Assembly: GCA_038373865.1 (NCBI GenBank)
Contig: JAXGGA010001093.1
Span: 1 to 64,000, forward strand
Length of the DNA stretch: 64,000 bases
From: Uloborus plumipes
Lineage: Eukaryota > Arthropoda > Arachnida > Araneae > Uloboridae
Direction of reading: 5' to 3'
Within the stretch, counting starts at the first letter, position 1; each line of letters opens with the position of its first letter. Position numbers and translations under genes: made by a program. Shown here piece by piece: positions 12,347 to 26,404 of the stretch. Under the pieces are notes generated by a model, which did no database searches, was not told the DNA's origin, and saw nothing but the letters and a program-made list of their open reading frames with translations.

Positions 12347-13097
12347 TAGGGATTCACCGATTAATCGGCAGTACCGATTGATCGGCCATAATCGGCCCCT
12401 TGCCGATTATTAATAACCGGTAAAATCTTGCCGAATTATCGGCTGAAAAAATATTATTCAAATATTATTCTTTAAAGTACTCCTTCACTAAGAAATTATG
12501 ATGAATAATTTTATTAACAGTAATAATAATCCGCACAGTTGATATTAAGTTTTTTTTTAATTAATTCTACTTCGAATCAATATACATAGACAATATTGCA
12601 ACATTTTTCAGGTGGTGATAGTTTTCTCCTTAGCACAGTGCTTTTAGATAACCTCTAATTTTCAAAAAATAAAAATCTTGTGTTAAATTGCTACTAATAA
12701 TTAAACAATATGAAGTAAAAGCACTCTTAAATTGGAGTACTCAACATAGATTCCCCCCACCATTTTAATAATTAATATGTCCAATTAACATAACTAACAA
12801 GCGGTTAATAATATTATTGACAATTATATGAAAACTGGTTCTAAGAAATTTGATAAAATATTGAAATTATTTTGTAAAAACTTCGAAAATGAAAATTAAA
12901 TCTTGTCTCAGAAAAAAATTACTTATTATTTCTAAACTTGGAATTGTGTAAGAAAGAAAAATCAGTGTTGGTAAAATTGGTAGTAGAAAAACAATCATCC
13001 TTATCATTAATCGGCAAAGGCGATTTGTCGGCCGATTATCAACAGCCGATTAATCGGAAATCGGTAATTGGCCAATTTGCTTATCGGTGCATCCCTA
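12347..13097. mobile_element. Non-autonomous hAT-type element
   Basis: The element is bounded by a perfect 8-bp direct duplication, CTCCTAAG (12339-12346 and 13098-13105), the target-site length typical of the hAT superfamily. The ends are inverted: TAGGGATTCACCGAT on the left and TAGGGATGCACCGAT on the right (read inward). Both subterminal regions are packed with copies of CCGATTAATCGG-like palindromes, probably transposase-binding or hairpin motifs. The interior is AT-rich and encodes no transposase, so at 751 bp this is a MITE that depends on another source of enzyme. The intact duplication suggests the copy is not very old. Confidence 0.92.
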
Positions 13098-13579
13098 CTC
13101 CTAAGTAACAGTAAGAGAAGCAATAAATTGCATACTGGTGTTTCCTGTTTGTAGAATGACTTTTATTTTATGTTCCTTCATTGAAAAGGGGGCCCTTTGA
13201 ATCTCAGAAGCGCTTGTTCGCTATTTACTGCAAGTTTGTATTTAAAAGGAGGTTTTCTATTTGTTATTGGGTTGATGAGTTCAAGTAGCTGCAAAAAGTT
13301 CAGATTTTGATGGTCATGAAAAACTTCGAAAATAATTTTAAAATTAATCAGGTGCTTCGGATACCGTAATACTGTAATAAATTACATGAATATAGTACGA
13401 GAGTGTAAATAGAGAACATAAACTTAGAATGAACTTCAGCGAAGCACTCTACGAACATTTTAAAAATGAAATGTACATTCAAATTCCGATGCAATTATAT
13501 TCATAATAAACATAAGTTAATTAGAATTTTTAGACATTTAACTAAGCTACGAATGAATTTTAATGCAATGGATAAGGTA

Positions 13580-15115
13580 CAGTGCGTCGCAAAAGTTTAA
13601 GCACAACCGAAATCTTTTGATAAGACGAAAAGTATACACCAAAAAGCTTTGAAATTTTTACTGTAATTAAACAAACAGCTTACAAATCCATGTTTCGAAT
13701 TTGGAAACAATTCATAGAAATTAAAATACGATTACATGATAAAATCAAAATTTTGCTGTCGTAAAAGTTTAAGCACAAAAACGGAAAATCTATATTTTAG
13801 AAAACATAAAAGTCTTTTAGTTGTCTATGGTGTTACCGTTGCATCTGATGAGTTCGAATATGCGATTTTTCATCGATAGCACGAGATTATGGAAGGTTTC
13901 GGGAGTTAGTCTGTACCAGGCTTCCTCGATTGCAGATTTAAGCTCTTGAACAGAGCAATACTGCTTCCCATTCTGGTATACGTCACGTGCGAGAATTCCC
14001 CAGATGTTTTCTATGGGATTTAGATCCGGGCTGAGTGCTGGCCAGTTCATTACACTAATATTTTGAGAAGCAAGCCATTATTTCGTACTACGGGAATTGT
14101 GTATTGAAGCGTTGTCTTGCTGAAAAATCCAATCAGGACCACCCAGGACTTCCCCAAATGGTAACAAATTCTTTCTCAGGGTACCTTGATACCTTTCTGA
14201 ATTTTGTCTACCCTTTAGAAAGCTAAGAGAAGTTTGTCCGTTGAAGCAAAAAGCGCCCCATACCATGACTGAGCCACCACCATGTTGCCTACTGAATACG
14301 CACTTCGGATCTTTCCTCAATTCACGCCAGTAGTATGAGAACCCATCTGGACCGTCTAAATTCCATTTTTTTTTCATCAGAGAACACAAAAGTAATCCAT
14401 TCGTCACTATAATGCATATGGTGCTTTGCCCACTGCAGTCTTGCTTGTTTGTGACACTTTTTCAGAAAAGGTTTGCGAGCTAACTTTTGTTTTTTGATAA
14501 ATCTTGATTCTTTTATTCGTCTGCTTATGGTATCACGTGATAATTTTGTTAGAAGTCTAGTTTTTATTTGATTAAGTGACAAATTTTCAGTTAAGGCCAG
14601 TTTTTTAATTCTTCCATCCTCACGAGAGGTAGTTTTTCTCGGTTTTCCTGAGCGAAACGCAGGTTTAAATTGATTTCCACGTTTCAGAACATTATAAATA
14701 CCACGTTTAGATCGATTTAAAATCACTGAAATTTGCATAACAGAGTTACCTTCTGCTTTCAGCTTCCAGAGTTTCACAACTTCTTCAGACGAGAACTGTA
14801 GTGACTTCGGCATCTTGATAACACTTTAAGCCATTGCTACACTATATAACTCGTTCAAAAGAACCGCACTGGTTCTTCACGCATTACGTTTCAAGAGATA
14901 TTTGCATAAAATCTGATCTATGCATAAACTTTTGCGACAGCCAAAAAAATATCTTTTGCATTTTCTGATTTTCGTTGCGGTTATATTTTTCATAACTTCA
15001 AACACTTAATTAGGATCATAGTAGCCACTTACAGTATAAATATGAAAGCATTCTGCTGAAAAAATTTCTTTTTATTCAAAAATTTGCATAGTGCTTAAAC
15101 TTTTGCGACGCACTG
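13580..15115 (-). mobile_element. Full-length Tc1-like transposon (DD34E)
   Basis: This 1536-bp element is flanked by TA duplications (13578-13579 and 15116-15117). The 25-bp terminal repeats at 13580-13604 and 15091-15115 start CAGTGCGTCGC and are exact inverted copies. A second, related pair lies inside: 13755-13776 (GCTGTCGTAAAAGTTTAAGC...) and its inverted counterpart at 14921-14941, each about 175 bases from the matching end. The sequence between outer and inner repeats is not itself inverted. This outer/inner site arrangement is like the IR/DR or double-binding-site layout known for some Tc1 and Tc3-type elements. The transposase gene is on the minus strand and is broken. Its perfect ends imply recent movement. 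Confidence 0.95.
13817..14813 (-). pseudogene. Tc1-like transposase, broken by frameshift and stop
   Basis: This gene encoded the cut-and-paste transposase of the surrounding element. Read from the ATG at 14813, the N-terminal 110 residues carry a paired-type helix-turn-helix region (SSEEVVKLWKLKAEG..., ILNRSKRGIYNVLKRG) and a GKPRKTT stretch like the AT-hook linker of the family. The catalytic domain follows: FSDEKK with Asp146, then GGGSVMVWGAF, then FQQDNASIH with the second Asp, then SPDLNPIENIWG with the Glu. The spacing of 34 codons between the second Asp and the Glu marks the DD34E Tc1 type. Two lesions are seen: a nine-A run (14366-14374) carries one base too many just after the first Asp motif, and an in-frame TAA sits at 14078-14080 in the DD34E spacer. 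Allowing for both, the coding length is about 331 codons, the usual family size. No active product is expected. Confidence 0.95.
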
Positions 15116-15117
15116 TA

Positions 15118-15960
15118 TAGTAAATAGAACTAAGTCGGGAATAGTAAATAAAACGGTTCAGTACTCGTTTTGCTTAACGTAGCAACATCCCAAACGCTGC
15201 TTTAAAATGTGAATACAATCAACAAAAACATACGGGAAGAGGAAATTCATGGGCCATAAAGCTTGTTTTTCTATTATTTAACTCCCAAATATTTTTTTCC
15301 AATTTGCACAAAGAAATGCATTAACAAGAAATATTTTCCTTTCTTCTTGCGTAAGAAGGATTTTCAGACTAACTTGTTTCCATTCGCTACTTTTATTAAT
15401 GGTTCTTTTGTCTTCATTTATGTATTTATTGTACCTAATAGCGTTGTGAAAGTTATTCTTTATCTCTTTCAATTTGTTTTCCGTTTAAGACATGAAGAAA
15501 TCATTTGTGTCTACTTTACTTATTTAATCAATAAGCGCAAATGTATTTGTGTCTGAAAAGTGTAAAAAGTGTTAAAGACGGATTATCACTGAACTTTTGA
15601 GCATATCGTATGAATAGTTTTTATTTCATTCATATTAAAGTTTTTATTTTATCACAATCAAATAAGATTTTCGTGACGTTTATCTAATTTACTAAACTAA
15701 AAATATAGCTACGTATTTAAAAAATGCTAAAAATCTGCTTGCTGCCAAATACTTATTAAATATGTCAAACGTGGATTTAGGAATATGTATTTTCTTTATG
15801 CACCTTTTTTTTGGCCTATATTATCGTAAAAGGAAAAGAAGGATGAAAAAAGATAAAAAGTGACCTAATGCATTCTAAAATATCTCTAAGCCTGTAAAAT
15901 ATTAAAAATAAACAAAATAATTAAATAAATAACGTAAACTATAAAACTGAAAAGTAGATA
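15118..15960. other. AT-rich non-coding DNA
   Basis: No gene is recognised. A 97-codon frame at 15263-15556 is rich in Phe, Tyr and Ile and has no domain; it is taken to be chance. Confidence 0.55.
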
Positions 15961-15984
15961 TTTGAAATGGAGAAAATGCGTCGG

Positions 15985-16250
15985 TCTCTCTATCCCCCCT
16001 CCTCCCTCCCTATCCCCAGTACCTTTTGAGTGAACTGTCCGATTTGAACTAACTTTTTTGTTTGAAAAATCGCAGCAAGGGCACCCCATTTCCGTGTTTA
16101 CGTTTAGATTTAAACAGTTTTTCGTTCAATTTGGAACAGTTCAAAGAGTCCCCCCTCCCCCCCCCAGTAATTTTCGATTGAATGGTCGGATTAGAACACA
16201 CCTTTGTTTTGTTCGAAAGATCTCGCCGAGAACACCTCACTCCCATTATT
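15985..16250. repeat. Two-unit degenerate tandem repeat (~150 bp)
   Basis: Two related units follow each other. Each starts with a C-rich run ending in CCCCAGTA, continues with a stretch like TTGAATGGTCCGATTTGAAC, then a T-rich run, a TCGAAA/TTGAAA block and a C-rich end. The AGTA marks lie near 16017 and 16166, giving a period of about 150 bases. The minus-strand frames at 15886-16089 and 16049-16246 encode similar peptides only because the DNA is duplicated. This may be a fragment of a longer satellite or minisatellite. Confidence 0.7.
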
Positions 16251-16735
16251 AACCTATTTGATTTGAATTTTATTTTTAAAATTTTAAACTGTTAAAAAAA
16301 ACTTTAATATTGACGCCTAAAAACAATACAGATCCCGAACTTAAAGGATGATTTCCTGTAAATAAACTTTATTGGAAACAAACTTTATTGGAGAACTTGC
16401 ATAGATTTTTTTTTTTTTTTTTGAGCAAGTCATATTTTCTTAAAAACATTAATGACAACACAAAAAATCTTTTTTTTGTACGAACAAAATTGTGCAGATT
16501 CTATACATATATTCTCAATTTTTGTTTTCAAGATTTACGAAAGCATAATTAATTAAAATCGAAGTACCATATCCCGTCAACTTAACATTGACACAAATCA
16601 GAGATATATGAGACTAAATCGAAATGAAATCAATGATAAGTGCAGATTTTTTTTTTTTTAAATCAAGGATGCGGGGTCAGGTGGAAAATAACCATGGAAT
16701 TTTAGGGCTCTCGACTCCATTTCTGGCAGCATAGC

Positions 16736-17547
16736 CAGGGCCGGATTAAAGATTTGGAGGCCCATAGGCATTTGAAATGAGGGGGCCCCTTCACCATATG
16801 GATTTGATAAATGAGATTTTAAATAACTGATATATATTGCGCAACTATATTTTAATCATTTAAAATTCTTATTATGGAACACATAATCAATCATAAGAAT
16901 TTATTATGTTACAGGTGTAAATAGTGTTAATGGTGAACAAGGCTTAATTTGAATAAAGAGTAAAGCTCCTGCACTTACAAAATTTAATATTTTAGGCGAA
17001 ATTCATGCTACTCAAGCGATAAAATAAGTTGTGGGTACTTTTGGACTTTAGCACTTTTTTTGGTAGAAATTATGCCCTGGTGATGAGCAAGAAGTTGGAT
17101 GGCAGTATGAACGTTTACTTAAGTTCTATTCGCAAATTGCATCAAATAATGTTCTTAACATGCAATCGTTTAGCTCAGTGCCATCTAAAGTTAAGTTTAA
17201 AAAAACTAATAAATACGCTTTTAGAGTTAATCAACCTATATTTCATGACACTCTAACTGATTTCCCTCTGGTTTTCAAAACTATTCAATATCCACTAACT
17301 TTACATGCACCAGCAATATATTAACATGTAATATAGTTTAGCTTTTAGTATATATAATAGTATATTAAATATATTACTTTTATATTTGTAAAGGACGTGA
17401 ATTTTATCTTTTATTCAGAGTTACATACATACAAACAATATCACAAAAGCGTATTAAAAAGGATATCTTCAGAATTTCTTGGGGCCCTTTTAAAACCCGG
17501 GGCCCGTAGGCAACTGCCTACGTTGCCTATTTAGTAATCCGGCCCTG
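16736..17547. mobile_element. hAT-type element with CAGGGCCGGATTA ends
   Basis: The ends are exact inverted copies of CAGGGCCGGATTA (16736-16748 and 17535-17547) and are flanked by a perfect 8-bp duplication, AGCATAGC (16728-16735 and 17548-17555). Both are hallmarks of the hAT superfamily. Subterminal sequence also pairs (GGCCCATAGGCA on the left, TGCCTACGTTGCC on the right). At 812 bp it is too short for a transposase gene. An 85-codon open frame without an early ATG (17067-17324, plus strand) lies inside and matches no known hAT motif. It may be chance, or a fragment of captured or decayed coding sequence. Confidence 0.92.
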
Positions 17548-17555
17548 AGCATAGC

Positions 17556-19225
<1,670 letters not shown>

Positions 19226-19708
19226 TTATGCTGAAAAATATCTTTATATGCATAACCTGACGACTTTCTCAGAAAATATGAAGTACTATTTCAAGAGATA
19301 CATGACGTTGCTACAAATAAGTGCGCACAAAACTTTCAAGATTGAGTTTTTTTTTTTCATTTTTTAGGGTGACTTCTGGTAAGTGCGTCGACTGAGAATT
19401 ATATGAATACTGTCCTGAAATGGCTTCTGCAACACATCGACTATGACAGATAACTGTCTAATGATAATTTCTATAGGTAGAGGTCAGCCTTAGTTTCAAT
19501 AGACGAAACACCATCACGGGCAACTTAAATGTCTTCAAAAAAAAAACTCTAAAGTAAAGATTGAGAAGGTTTTGTTTCAGTTTCTCTCGTAGTCATACCA
19601 AGCAACTGAAGTCAGCAAATGTAAGCTGTTTCTTTTGAGTAATAGCTACTAATAACGTACATGGGGTATTTTGATCAAATACTCTAACCAAATTTTGTTT
19701 ATATGACG

Positions 19709-21025
19709 GTACGCACTTTCCCTTTCTTTAAAGTAAGGTTGAGGTAAGTGAATACCATTATGAGGGGCGAGTGCGCACCATTATGCGGGACGAGTGCGCG
19801 CCATTATGATGAGGCAAGTGTGTACCATTACGTGGAAAATCCGACTCCCGTAATTCACCTTTAATTTTACTTATAACTTCTTTATAAGCCGATTATAAAC
19901 CCAACGACATTTCCAGCGAGTATTTATATTAACATTGAATGCGGCATAATATTTCAATCTTATTCATTACCCCTGAAATATATTGGCTTTTAGATATCAG
20001 TTAGTAAACTTTTTGTTGAAAATAGCGATCATAGGCTACTTAATTTAAACCAAAATGACAAATGAAACAATGAAATGAAGTAAAACACTAAGTAAGGAAC
20101 CAACACTTTATTGATTCAAAAAATGAAGGTGGAATAATGAAAAAAATATATTTAACAGCATTACGAAACACCCCTTATGAAAAACTAGTTCAATGTACAA
20201 GAAAAAAAATGTACAAGCATCATATCATGATCAATTATTTCCTATTTGCTCTTTCTTTTGTCTTTTTTCTTACTGCAGCAGATTCTAATAAGACAAATAT
20301 TTTAAAACAGTACTCTTTCAAAAAAAAAAAAAAAAAAGAAAACGAAATGTTAACCCGGGTCACCAGATGGTCGACCATACAATCAAAATTAAAGGAAATC
20401 ACTTGGGTACGCACTTACTCCACGCTATTTGACGCACATGTCTCATCTTACATTTAAGAAGGGGTAAGTGTAAACTCTGGCTTAAACACAGACGGTGTGT
20501 GATTAATGTATTAAACCAAAATAAACTATGTAGACTATAAGTGTGTGATTGCTACTAAGTAAAAACAACTTCGAGTTGATCATTTGGTCTTTTTAAAAGG
20601 ACAGAGGAAAAATAACAGACACAACGCTCTCAATCTTCATATCACAGTTGTTAGCAAGACACGTAGGATATCACTGATTGCGTTTCATCTATGAAAGCAA
20701 CTGCTGATCTCTTGTGATAGGAATTATCCCAAGGCAATTACCTAACATATTTAATATGTGGCAGAAGTTTTTTCCTGCTCATATTCACATAATTTAAGGT
20801 GGACGCACTTACCCCGCAAGGTAGGGAAAGTGTGTACCTTAAAAGAGGTGCCATAAACCAGGTCACAAAACCCCTGCTTATGGTTTATTTGACATATTAT
20901 ATGCTTGAAAACCTTAGTAAAGGAGATAGAAATAAAACTAAAAAAAATGGTCAGTGTACAAGATTTTTCAACAGAGCAGCATCCTTGAGAACATCAACTT
21001 TGAAAAAAAGGCTACGCACTTACTA
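19709..21025. repeat. Cluster of GTGCGYACC / GGGGTAAGTG motifs
   Basis: Four degenerate tandem units of about 24 bases occupy 19741-19832. Each contains RAGTGYGYACCATTATG or a close variant. The same word, in one orientation or the other, returns outside the array: GGTACGCACTTTCCC at 19709, GGTACGCACTTACTCC at 20406-20421, GGGGTAAGTGTA at 20461, GACGCACTTACCCC at 20802-20815, AGGGAAAGTGTGTACC at 20823-20838 and TACGCACTTACT at 21013-21024. The spread over 1.3 kb suggests a single repeat element whose ends were not found. The 106-codon frame inside (20137-20457) looks non-coding. Confidence 0.6.
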
Positions 21026-24000
21026 GAACTCAGCCTATAATGTTTAGAAAAAATTTCTCTGAATATTATGCAAATAAGCTTAACTGTAATTTCAGAAAAC
21101 TTTTTCTCGATTTGCAAATTTGTCTATGCAACATTACTTAGAATTTTTGTTATAATTTTAAATACACGAGATAGTTTTAAAATAACAGCTCTTATTAAAG
21201 CCACTGTTAAATGTAGTAAAATCAAATTATTTTAACGTATTTTTGACACTTTTTATAAATCGTATGCATGCGAGGCTATTTCTAATTATTTCTATCTTGA
21301 ACTGTAAAAATATATATTTTTTGACTGACACGAGCGATGAAATGAGTTTCTTTCTCCAGAAACTTCTGATGTTTTTTAAAAGGAAAATGCATAAGATTTG
21401 AAAAATTTCCTATTTGAAACTCCAATAAAGAAGTAAAAAGATATTTTTCTTATTATTTTACGTGGCATTGTGTGTCTTCATTTTTCCGAGCGCTGCTGAC
21501 TTCAAATATTAAACGAAAACATTGTATCTTTAATGCCGAAAAAAATTCCCCATGTCCAATTAAGTCGTCTTATAATGCAGGTAATTATGCGCATCTGAAT
21601 TCAGGAAGCTAATGAATAACTTTTTACAGGCTAATTAAATATTTCTTATGCTGTACAGAGCAGTTTTGGAAAATAAGAAAAATGCACTTATAATCCTTCA
21701 AATTAAGCGTAATATTTTCATTTGCTGAAAGGAGGCTTCGCTAACGATGGCGAACTACAAGTAAAAACATTCTTTGCTCTTTGTAAGAAAAATAACCGAA
21801 CTTTTTAAATTTATCCACAGAATGATACAATCAATAAAATTGTTCAATACTAAATGGTACTTGCATCTTTGTTTAGTTTCAATAATTTTGGCTTAATTAT
21901 GAAAAGTGTCATGCTTGTTTTAGCAGAAAATCAATTTACACTTAGGACAATTATTTTTATAACCAAGTTATTTCTTTTGATGAATTGTTTTTATTTAAAA
22001 AATCTGCTTCCTTTATTTAATCCTTTTTGGTTACTGACTTTTTGCTGTTTTTAAAAGGTTCATGAGTATACTAACTAAATACTCTCATATGAAAAAAAAA
22101 TCACACTTAAAAAAAAGTCTGACATTTTGTTTGTTTTGTTATTTTTTAACACAACTTTTGTCTGATTAAAGAAAATTAACAAAAATCCTATTACTGTTTG
22201 AGCAATTTATTTGATTTTATAAATTACTTTGCGTTGTTTTTGACAAGACTAGTGTTTTGTCGAATGATTGCACAAGTCTTGCAACGTACTAAAAATTGCG
22301 TTCACTAATTTAATGAGTATGCAGGTACATTTGGAATACATTTTGGCAGGAAAATAAGTACTAAATGTTGCTTAGCAATATACATTCGCATTTATTGTTA
22401 TGAAAATAAGCTTCAAAAGTTTTTGAGTGTAGTTTGCTTTGTAATCCATAGGTAAAAGAGGACAAAAAAATAAATAAATTCTTTAAAGATGGTTACTACA
22501 GTAATAGTATCGAATAGGCTTTAGAATTCTTTTTTTTTTTTTTTTCAGAAATCTATTCTGAGGTTTCTTGTTGTTCTTTCAAATTTATGTTAATGATATT
22601 TTTACAGACATATTTTTTTTTTTAAACATTACTGTCTACTAGAGAATATCAAATCCTCTTTTTTAATCACAAAATAAAATGTTGTGCATTAAAAATACAG
22701 ATAAGAAGAACACAAGTGTATCTATTGTTTTTTTGTTTCAAAAGTCTTCAGAGATAAAAGTCAAATAAAATGAAATGCTTTGTTTACTTAACACTGACGA
22801 AGATAATTTATAGATTGTTTCGAAAGCCTAAATTAATTTTCGGTGTCTTGTTGGAGCTTAAAATCGCTTTATTTTTGACGCTCAGAAAAAAACAGTAAAA
22901 AGTTTTATTTTTGACACAAGAAAATATTAAGGTGCAAAGTTTTACTTCATTCTAAAATTTTAACAATGTTAGTATTATAGTTTTTCAGAGGTTAAATAGT
23001 AAATTGAATAAATTCTTCTAGAATAAATGACTTTAGTTTCAATTATTAGTTATTAGCTAAACGTCATTTTGAAATAATATAGAGAAATTGCTCTTTTTGA
23101 AAAGTATCTTTCCTTTTTTTAATTTTAAATTAAAAGAGGTTTATGCAGGTTACTGGATTAATGCAATTCATATCTTAGTTTTCATGTATTTCCACTTGTT
23201 TGAACACTTTTTTTGGGGAAATTCAACTTCATTAGTATTTGAATATTTTTTTGCAAATTAAAAAGGGTCATTATATTACTTAGATACTGTTTCTAAAAAT
23301 CTGATTGTTTTTAAAAAGACTTTTTTTTAAATAAAATTGAATTTTCAACGATTTATTATTTTTTCTTTTTTATGAAAAAAAAAGTTACGAAAAAAAAGGA
23401 GATGGAAATCTTCATGGTAGTTTCATTGTATAATTAATTTTAATCTTTAGATGCATAAAGTCTTGGAAATAAGATTTGCGATTTAAAAAAAAAAAAGTAA
23501 GATTACTCAAAAAGCCCGTTTTTAAAATACCTGAAAAATGGCTCATTTAAAACCTATTAAGGCTTAACAAGTCGAACTGCACCAAATCGTGTGGTTTTAC
23601 TTAATTTTTTTTTGAAAGTGACAGCCACGATGTGCATGTAATTTTTTTTGTAATGCTCTCATTAATTGGAATTCTAATACATTAATACTTATTCGTTTTA
23701 ATAATTGTTTGTATCTTCAGTAGCAGTTAAAACTTAATTACTTGGATAATATAGGTGCAACGAACTGCTTTTGAGGCGCAATTTATGGTGTAACTGCCTA
23801 TCTAATGGTATGACTGCCTGGCAACATTTACCGAGAATATCCGCACTGCGTTGGAAGGGCATTGTCAAATATTGCCTCATTGCCGGGGTAAAGGAAAAGC
23901 TCATGTGTGTGTCACGTGACATATCTTAAATCCCTCTATCCGAAATTTAAAATAAAGAATGATAATGGTGAAATTTTGTAAAAACGACCCACTGAAAAAA

Positions 24001-25350
24001 CGTAGAAAAACGAAGAAATTGAATTTTGACCCCCTTTTGAAATTTTTAAGTCATTAAAGCGCAGGTGAATATAAATATCTTTCGAACGCCTTGGTTTTAA
24101 TCTATTTCCCAGGGATTTTAATACACTGTCTCCCCCATCGCCTATGTAAACACGATCTCATGCAATTAGTTTGGAAGATTAATTAGAAGCTAATTAAAGT
24201 TATTTTACTTTTTTTCTAATATTCTCAAGGTTCGGGGACTCTTAGAAGGAAAATGAATACACAATTTTAGATTAGCCGAGGTTACTGCGACTTCAAAATG
24301 ACCCATAATAAATTTTTTTTTTTCAGGAAAGCCGAGCGTTGGAAATTAATTCTTACAATATTAGCAACGATCTACATACATTTTTTCGGTCAAAAAACGT
24401 TATTCCTCTACTTAAACCTTTTTAAAAAAGAGATAAAAAATCTCTTGAAGGTTTTAACTCCTTAAGCTTCAGAGAAATTTTATTTTCGGTCAAAAATCAG
24501 TTCTTTCTACAGATGAATTTTTCAAGGATAATTGCCGTGAGAGACACACCTTCAAAATCTTGACGAATTTACTATCAAATTTCGCCCTGTAATAATGATA
24601 AAAAATGTGATTAAATATGTCTAAACATGTAAACATTAAATGAAATCGGAATCAGAGGCCTACAATTTATAAAACACATTCGATAAAAGAGGAGCGATTA
24701 TGTAGTAAATGCGAAAAAGAAAAAAAAAAAAAAAACGCTCCAGGAACTTTACAAACGTATATGTTATTCTTCAAACGTCAATTACAAATGTATAATTAAA
24801 ACAGAAAGTTTTAACAATACTCATCTTAATTACATAATTTGCGTGAAAATTAAGGATGATATTAAATTTAAAAAATAACACAGTTTATTTTATAAAATAC
24901 TTCTTTATAAAAGTGGAAGAAAATCTAGCCTAGTTCATTTAAAATGATGTTAGTTTCGTTCCACTATTTTCAGAATTAATTCAAAATAATAATAATAATA
25001 ACGGGTAGAAAAGCTTTCGGTGGTCATATAATAACATATGGGTGTTACAGAATAACATTTTTACTTCCCTATTCTAATAAATATGGTTGATGATCGCTTA
25101 TTTTACAATCATTATATTGTTTGACTTTTGGCTCTTACAACTCAAAATATACTGGCATAATACTTTAAACAGTTCTATGTAGTTTTTAACAAAGTAAGCA
25201 GGATGTCAAAGCAAAAAAGACTTTTATTTTGTTTTTTGTTTTCATTATAACTTTTACTATTACATTATTCTACTTTTGTATTTTATTTGAAAATATTGCT
25301 TCTAGTTTTCTTCTAATGTATCTTTAAACGCTGACAGTAAAACAATTAAA
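21026..25350. other. AT-rich non-coding DNA
   Basis: No gene is recognised over more than 4 kb. Long poly-A and poly-T runs dominate. A slightly GC-richer patch near 23750-23930 has a 62-codon minus-strand frame without recognisable motifs. T-rich runs ending in CAG (for example near 24314-24326) look like 3' splice sites but no coding frame follows. Confidence 0.55.
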
Positions 25351-25351
25351 A

Positions 25352-25370
25352 ACACACGCACACACACACA
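25352..25370. repeat. Short (CA)n tract
   Basis: CA dinucleotides with one CG interruption. Confidence 0.85.
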
Positions 25371-26404
25371 ATGACAAGTATTTATTTGCGCATTATATTT
25401 ATTCATTTTATTTTACGCTATTATATTTATTTATTCGCACTAAACATTTTATTTTCATGTGTTAGAAAACTAGACGTCCTTTTCATGAACGATTTCTTCA
25501 AAAGTGTAATGCATTTTAAATTTATCTGCGCAAAACATATTTCAAAGAAACATTATAACTCAAGGAATATATGCATTTACACGTGCGAGAATTATGTACT
25601 GATATATACTCTTGTATGTATTATTGAACAGTACTAGCTATTAAAGTGACTCTTAACAATCGCTGGAAAACTTTCAAAGACCATCTTTAATGAATTAAAA
25701 ATGACTCTGAAAAAGAGAGAATTTTCAGCCGGCTCTGAGTAAACCTCGTTGTGAATTCATTGAACGATACTGTGTCGACCAATAGAGTCGACTTAGACGT
25801 ATTTGCTTTGAAGTCTGGAGGAGCTATTTGAATGCTAACTTATTCTTCGATATATACTCCCATAATGTTCTAGACGATGGAATGGCAGAATCGGGAAATG
25901 TAGTTGAAATTTAATATTTTATAAGCTGACTTTTTCAGTGCAGATGTTTCTTCAATTGTAGTTTTAGCTCACAATAGTACAGTAAGAAAATTCCACTCGG
26001 AATTTATTTTTATTCTTTAGTATTTTGAAGATTTGAAAAGGTACAAGGTATTGCATTCTACAAATTAAAACATATTTAGTTTGAAATGGCTTCATTTTCA
26101 GGACTATTCGTACTGGAAATTTCAAAAAAAAAAAAGCAGTTTTTCTCTTGGAAACGTTTTAGAAGGATCAAGTTACTGTGTTCTGATAATGAATGTAACG
26201 AAAATGATTTTTATTCTATTGTCCTTATGATAATCTCTGGCAAGAGCTTAAATTTATTTGTTTGTCTAAGTCCATCCCTCACCCATTAATGTTTGCAGAA
26301 AGCAAACTTTCTAATATTTTTTGCAGATGTCTTTAATTCTGGACATCACTCATTACTACACAATAATAATACTAGTCAAACATTTCTCGTCTGATTTCAA
26401 ATAA

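Noticed and set aside
19741..19832. Possible CRISPR-like repeat-spacer array
   Set aside because: Units are contiguous and degenerate with no spacers, and the DNA is eukaryotic.
20137..20457. 106-codon plus-strand frame with a hydrophobic segment
   Set aside because: Lies within the motif-repeat locus, contains a poly-Lys run from poly-A and shows no family motif.
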